DNA of 64,000 bases from Sanderia malayensis (taxonomy: Eukaryota; Cnidaria; Scyphozoa; Semaeostomeae; Pelagiidae). Below the pieces are notes generated by a model that had not been told where the DNA came from, searched no databases, and was given only the letters and a program-made list of their open reading frames with translations. Made by a program: the position numbers and the translations under genes. Numbering within the stretch: the stretch's first letter is position 1; the number at the start of each line of letters is the position of its first letter. This document shows positions 58,321 through 64,000 of the stretch, in pieces. The stretch spans positions 62,001-126,000 of the forward strand of contig RQOL01000452.1 in the NCBI GenBank assembly GCA_013076295.1, written 5' to 3'.

Positions 58321-61300
58321 TTATCTTCTACACTCTTCACATTCGTAAAATCTGCCACCATTAAAAAAATCGATTGATATCATAGCACAACCACGATGAT
58401 AGAATCTATGACAAGCGTAACACTCTGCCAATTTCTGCAAGGGGTTGCTATCATCTTCTTTGAAGTCTGGAAGGCGACAAATGCGGCACTTGATTTCAAA
58501 AGCGAAAACTTCCTTTGTGCATTTTTGGTGTACCATGTTTTTGTCTGTTGGAAAAGGGACAATCTTTTTGTTTTGTATGCATGAAAAAAGATGCTGTCTC
58601 AGTTGGCTCTCATCATAGTTCACACTTGCAGCGTTAAGTCCAAAAAGAATGGAAGTTGCATTAGCAATTGCAAATAAACCACAGTTGGTCCCGTTCGTTT
58701 GTTGCTGGACGGGAACAACTTCGATGTATACTTCTGGGCCTGTGTGGTGGACAATAGAGCATACCTGCTTTGTGACATGTGGAAGAATGCACCCATGGTA
58801 CAGACTGTCGTAAAGCTTAATATGGCCTTTTTTGCACCCAATGGATGATATGCATACCCAATGAAGAGCTCCGGTGTGAAGGATTTGCAAAAAATCGCCT
58901 CTCTGGATGGAGAACTGCAGATATGGCCCAAGTGTTGTATCCTCTAAGCCTTGAGCATCTGGGAACTGCACATGTAACAAATTTTGTGATATGTTAATTA
59001 AATTGTCAGTCAGCATTTGATTGTTTGTTATTAAGTCCATGTCATCATTTGTAGTTTTTCTGTTCTTTCGTTTTGAGTATTTTCCCATGCTTGATCCAGT
59101 AACAATGACCTCCTCAGATTCTCTTGTATTTGGCGGTTCATTTCCTTCCAATTCTTTGCCCATTGGCAGTGATGGTATTTCCACTTCGATCATGACCCCT
59201 TTTATTTTCTTTTTATTTCCTGAAAATTGTTGGAGAATTTCCTTTGCGACGAGTCGTTTTTTTGCTGCAGAAATTCCACATCTTTTGTCTTCAGTAGATC
59301 TCTTACGTTTGTAGGGAAGCGAAAATATTTTCCTTTTACGGTACGTTGTTGTCTCCATCTTGCGTTTCCAGCTTATTTTGCTGTTTTTTCGCAGGGGCAA
59401 ACCTTCGCAAGACCGGGGAAGGACTTCTTCTACTTTATCACATGCTTTTTGGAGATATCCCTTGAGAAAATTTAACTGATCAAAGTTGTCCATGTCGTAT
59501 GTGGCTGATATCAGTCTTCTTGCAAGCACTCGGCATGTCTCCGCAATGGCATAGCAGTTGAAAGTAGACGGTTTCTTTATTTCCATTTTTTTCGTGTTTT
59601 CCATTTCTTCTTCAGCTTTTTCTTTTTCGTTTTTTTTGTCGTTGGAAAATTCATGACAGTTATTTGCTTGCTCCTCAATTTCCGTCACTTGTGTGTTGTC
59701 TTGTGCTGCCGATGCGTGATCATTGAAGACAAGAAGCACATCATTATCCAGGGTGAAGAAAGGATTTTCGGTGTATGATGATGGTAGTTGAGACCATGTT
59801 AGAGCAGAATATTTTTCAAAAAGGTAAAAAAAGTGCTTACACGGCAGGCGGGTGCGGGAAAAGTCTGGACATGTACAATGCGGTCTGCTTCCAACACTGT
59901 TGAATTGCAACTCAAATTGAATCCTATCATTTGTAGACGATTGAAGTTGGAAAGTTTTTTTATCCATGTCAGCAGTTAGCACTAGATTCTTTCGCATATC
60001 TGATGCATTGTCCATCCTGTTCATGCAGTGATTTACAAATGACCTTGGACGATTGTGCAAATATTTGGGGATCTTGCCGCTATATCGCCTGAACAAAGAG
60101 CTGTACCTGGTATTCAACTCTACGTAGCTGCAAAGAAAAACAAATGATGTCCATTCGGATTGAATATTACAAAACAGAGAAATTTAATTGTAGATAGTCA
60201 TATTTAAATGCTTTACGTTATACTGTCTAACATCATATCTTATTGTGACATTTTACATGGACTTACAAAACAATCTTACCTCTTGTAACTGCTCGGCAAG
60301 AAGTCATTTACAAGAACGGCCAACATTCCGCTCAATGTGTTATTGCGGTTGCGCTTTAGGTGGTCATATTTAAATGCCTCGTTTTGCCGTTCAACTCCGT
60401 TGTTGGTGTTCACACCGATGAGAAACAGGTCCTTTCTGAAACACCAGGCCCATCGCTAGCAAAATAATATAATATATGAAACAAAGGTGTTTCATTAGAT
60501 AGTGATAAATTGAAATGGTAGGTGGCCAAAAGCGACATATTTACAAAAAAGTATCAATTAAAAAACGCTGATCTCTTTAACTGGCAGCCAGTATTTGGTA
60601 AACCACTCTCTAAGTTTTTCGCTTATTTTTTGGCTCCACAACGCAGACAGCTGGAAAACTTTGAGGCATTCCGTAAACGCTTTAGGATCAGATGCGGTAG
60701 CTATCTTCCGAAGCTGTGTCAACACACTTTTTTTGATACATGCTACTCCATTTGCTGCTGTATTGCACCACCTCAGCCATGCTTGTTCTCGGTGAAAATC
60801 GCATATTAACACCCTGCAATCTGAAAGATCGCTGCTTTTGATTTATCTAGTTTTGAAATACTACAAATTTTTACTACGAAATACGAAAATACTTTGAAAT
60901 ACGAAAATTTTTACATGTGTCCCCCATTTGCACAGAAACACTTTTTTTACAATCGACCCAAAATTATGTATTTACCTGTAAAAACAGATTCTACAGCCGT
61001 GATTTCTTCTTTGCAGTAATCTGTCATGAAGCATTTTGGTTTCCATTCAGGATTCCAAATCTTAAACAAATTCATTGCTTCAGTGATCGAGTTTGTCGTT
61101 TCGTCTTGTATGATGAAAGAGCCCACAACGATGTAGCTGACATTGGTTTTCACGGCCAAAAAGAAAAGAGGCAGCGAGTACTTTGTAGTACGATATGTTG
61201 CGTCAAGTAAGCACAAGTCATTGCCATATCTTTGAAGAAGCCTCTTTTGCCAGCCAGATTGATAAGCAAACAGGAACTTTTTGATTGTGTTGCTTGTAAT

Positions 61301-63586
61301 TGGTCTTATGTCATCCTCTGATTCTGAGTTTTCATCATCTCCTCGATCAATATCGTGGTCTTTTTCGTCGACGGATTGGCACTGAAATGAGGATGTTTTG
61401 CTTCCACTACTTTTGTTGTCCAGCTCATACAACCGTAAATGGTAAGACGCTGAAGGATCCTGCAGTTGCCATTGTTTGACTTGTGCTTCGACATTTTCCT
61501 GATCAAGCTTTGAAAAACGTAATTTAACGGAAGCCTTGTACATATTATTGTGAACGTCCACTTTTCGCGGGTAGTACTGACGATTCAGGGTGCTAGGAAG
61601 CGGTCGATCTTTGAAAAGAACATTTTCCGTATATGACTTGAGATGTCTTCTCATTTCGTTCACATTTCTAACACCGTCCTCAACCAAGCGATATATCTCA
61701 GCGATGATGCGAGCATCTACTTTTTGGTGGAAGGCGTTTCCCTGCAATAAAACCAATTTCATTGAATAGACCTTTCCGGATTGAATTTATGAAACTCGAA
61801 AACTAGTGATTTTTTCAGCGTGTTTTAAATAATTATGCTCTCTGTGAGAGTGCAGGTTTAAGCGCTATCTTCGGAACTTTTCCTTTTCCATTCTGGGAAC
61901 ATTCCAAACGATAGAGATCTTTAATTGGTTTAACAATCAATTAGTAATTGGAAAACAAATAGATTTTTATAGTTTCTAAGTAATGTTTTTCATTAGAGTG
62001 AAACACTTGATAATTCTAAAACATCTCAGGAAACTCAGTGAAACCAAACACCTTTAATAATAATAACACCTTTAATTACTTTGCACCGTAATTGCAAAAA
62101 TCATAATTACGTGGTTGGTGGGATGATTGTGTTCGTCGTTGGATGGAAATAGGACCCATATCTTCCTTTCAAAATTGATTTCCGAGTCATGGGAAGCATC
62201 TGCAATCATATTTCTGAGTTTTTTTGAGGCATTATTTCGTCTCTTCACAGAATCTTGAGTGATCTTTTAGTAATAAAAGATGGTATAAATACATGGATAC
62301 GTTATTTTACAGCAATAATGATGAAAATAATAATTTGTGTGTTATGATTACAATGCACACATTTTGTAATTGTGTAATGGTTACAATGCGCAGGTGTAAA
62401 AGGTTGTTACCTTAAAATCAGGAAACTTTACAATCTCTCGCATTAAAATTTGTGCTTTACAGCCAAATTTTATTGAGTCTTGCACTATATTCCTTGGCTT
62501 CACTTGAATGTGATCTGTTGCCTGGTAGTCAATTTGAAATAAATAACTAAATGAAAATGAAGATCAAATATATACTGAATAAGAAGTTAGATAATTAATT
62601 TAATGAAAGAAATAACACATCACTCAAAAAAGCAAAGGCAAAAAGTGAAGACCTTTTTTGACTGCATTTTTTTCTTCTGTGCAGTTTTTCGGTCAGCACC
62701 ATGTTGACAGTCAAGGTCCTTCCTCGATAACACCATGTACGGAATACCATCATATATAATATGTTTGTCTTTCCACAAAACATCATGTTTTCCACCTTTA
62801 ACTGCTAAAATTTAATTGGAAATTGAAATCACTGAGTGTTTCATGAATTAACTTTTGTAAACTTAGACTTTATCAAATATTATTTGTTGAATAAATTTTT
62901 GTGGAAAGACTCAAAATTTAGAAACATTCTGCCTTTTATGATGAATTAGTTTTGGAGTTATGCAAATCCATCAAATTTTCCTTTTAAAGAGTCCTTGACA
63001 GGGAATTGTCAATCTAAAAATGTGTATTTTCACAAGTATACATGCATTGCTAGATATACTGTGATACTATGCATGTATATGTAGTATTTTTGATGATTTT
63101 TACAATTCACAGTTAATAACATTTTTAACTGGCATTGAAATGAATCTAGCAGCTAGTGAAACATTACATGGTAAGAAAGCCAGCTTGTAAAACCAAGCCT
63201 GGTTTTTATTCTTGACCTGTCTACACTTTTGTATTTACATAAATTATCTGGTATAGCAGCTTTCCATTTAGCATAAATTATATACTGTAAAAATAAATGT
63301 AAAATGTAATTTTTGTTTAACAAAGCCTTATTGTTTTAATATTTAAATAGAAAGAAATTGGGTAATAATTGCGACATTGCTAAGAAAGTTTCAGTACGCG
63401 GGTGGGGTCGTTCTGAACTGTCTTACAAAATAAAAAACGTGTACCTGTATTCCCAAAATTCTTCTCATGTCTGTACACTGCAAAAGTTGCAGTCTCTTTC
63501 TCTTGATACTGTTTTACAGCATTTGTGGCCAACTCAACGTTGTCAAAAAATTCAAAAACAGCCCCTTCTTCCATCACCCCTCTCAC
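58321..63586 (-). CDS. MULE transposase with CARF-like, DDE, SWIM, C48 and PHD parts, copy 2
   Basis: Likely exons: 63586-63445, 62804-62655, 62521-62411, 62263-62111, 61741-60976, 60813-60540, 60455-60280 and 60127-58321. The DDE core lies in exons 5-7: first Asp in LLDATY, second in FMTDYCKEE, Glu in NNGVERQNEAFK. The last exon is open for 598 codons from its first Met. It has a SWIM finger CxC-x9-CxH (C81, C83, C93, H95), a basic linker, a C48/Ulp1-type protease (H419 in GALHWV, D437 in LYDSL, Gln near 471, C479 in NGTNCGLFA) and a C-terminal PHD-type finger (C544, C547, C566, C569, H574, C577, C593, C596). The transposase should cut and paste the element. A C48 domain would cleave ubiquitin-like conjugates; its role in transposition is unknown. 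The exon-6 donor is weak, so full activity is not certain. Confidence 0.85.
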
Positions 63587-64000
63587 ACCTTAGCCACAGA
63601 TGGGCACAAAAGGCCTAACTTTAATATAGTCTGTAGTGTAGCTCTTAAAATGATTAAAATTCCAGGAAAAATAAATAACTGATATTTATAGCAATAATAA
63701 AATTCTAAAAACCAAACATGAATTGAGAAAAACTGCAGCTGTCAACATGCATTTTTTAGTTCCCGCCAATTGTCAAAAATATTCCCGCCAAATTTTGAAT
63801 TTTTTATAGGTGAGGTCATAGCTCAGGCCGAATCCCCGAGAAAGAAATTGTCGGCCACGTCATGCCCGTCGGTTATCCGTCGGTAATCGACAGGAAATTT
63901 TCGTATTCGCTTTTTTCAATGACGTCACGAAGGTAATTCTGAGGGATGGCATGAAGTGGGCACCTTGTTTGTGGGGTTGAAAGGGGCATGAGCATAGGCG

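Larger units (their letters stand above)
57522..63964. mobile_element. MULE DNA transposon, copy 2 (6,443 bp)
   Basis: Same 45-bp inverted termini and the same 9-bp flanks TTGTTTGTG (57513-57521 and 63965-63973) as copy 1. Identical target duplications and flanking repeats show that it arose by duplication of the whole segment, not by a second insertion. Confidence 0.9.
55742..64000 (+). repeat. Direct duplication, copy 2 (runs off the window)
   Basis: Second copy of 46070-54326. It includes the TTTTAGGGAG minisatellite, the Helitron-like element (TC start at 56407) and the full MULE. The end lies outside the window. Confidence 0.95.

Overview
The window is metazoan nuclear DNA, roughly 37% G+C by eye, with introns. 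It consists almost entirely of nested transposable elements, and no ordinary host gene was recognised. The protein families present (KDZ transposase, DUF6589, RecQ-like helicase, MULE with SWIM, C48 and PHD parts, PIF/Harbinger, Polinton, Ty3/gypsy, Helitron-like repeats) suggest a marine invertebrate, most likely a cnidarian. That assignment is inference from family content; no species marker was seen.

Layout 1-14100: a decayed KDZ-type transposase gene lies on the minus strand, with exon pieces at 14071-13719, 3207-2933, 1969-1622 and 1463-1100. It is split by a short LTR retroelement (2026-2741) and by a 10.5-kb element (3208-13716) bounded by inverted CAGGGTGGCC termini and TA dinucleotides. 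The 10.5-kb element carries two convergent genes whose stop codons overlap: a RecQ-like helicase (plus) and a DUF6589 protein (minus). It was itself hit by a Helitron-like repeat (4073-5910, inside RecQ) and by a TTAA-flanked element (11630-13141). This RecQ plus DUF6589 unit with defined termini is the most interesting object in the window.

Layout 7094-37085: a giant inverted repeat of about 14.9 kb per arm is centred on a 100-N assembly gap (22016-22115). Each arm carries the DUF6589 gene, the TTAA element, the KDZ first exon, several Helitron-like repeats, a second RecQ fragment, a PIF1-like fragment and a PIF/Harbinger transposase fragment. The arms differ by substitutions and indels, so they are not a simple copy of one read. 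The left arm continues outward into the rest of the DUF6589 exon and into RecQ, while the right arm stops abruptly inside that exon.

Layout 37086-46070: a Helitron-like fragment, a ~112-bp minisatellite, an unrecognised ORF cleanly interrupted by a non-autonomous LTR element, two copies of a sequence with a degraded 2A-like motif, Polinton (Maverick) capsid-type and protease fragments, and a Ty3/gypsy integrase C-terminus.

Layout 46070-64000: a direct duplication with a 9.67-kb period. Each copy holds a Helitron-like repeat into which a complete 6.4-kb MULE transposon has inserted (45-bp inverted termini, 9-bp target duplication TTGTTTGTG). The MULE gene has about eight exons encoding a CARF-like N-terminus, a DDE transposase core, a SWIM zinc finger, a C48 (Ulp1-like) protease and a PHD-type finger. 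The last exon of copy 2 is open; copy 1 has a nonsense codon there.
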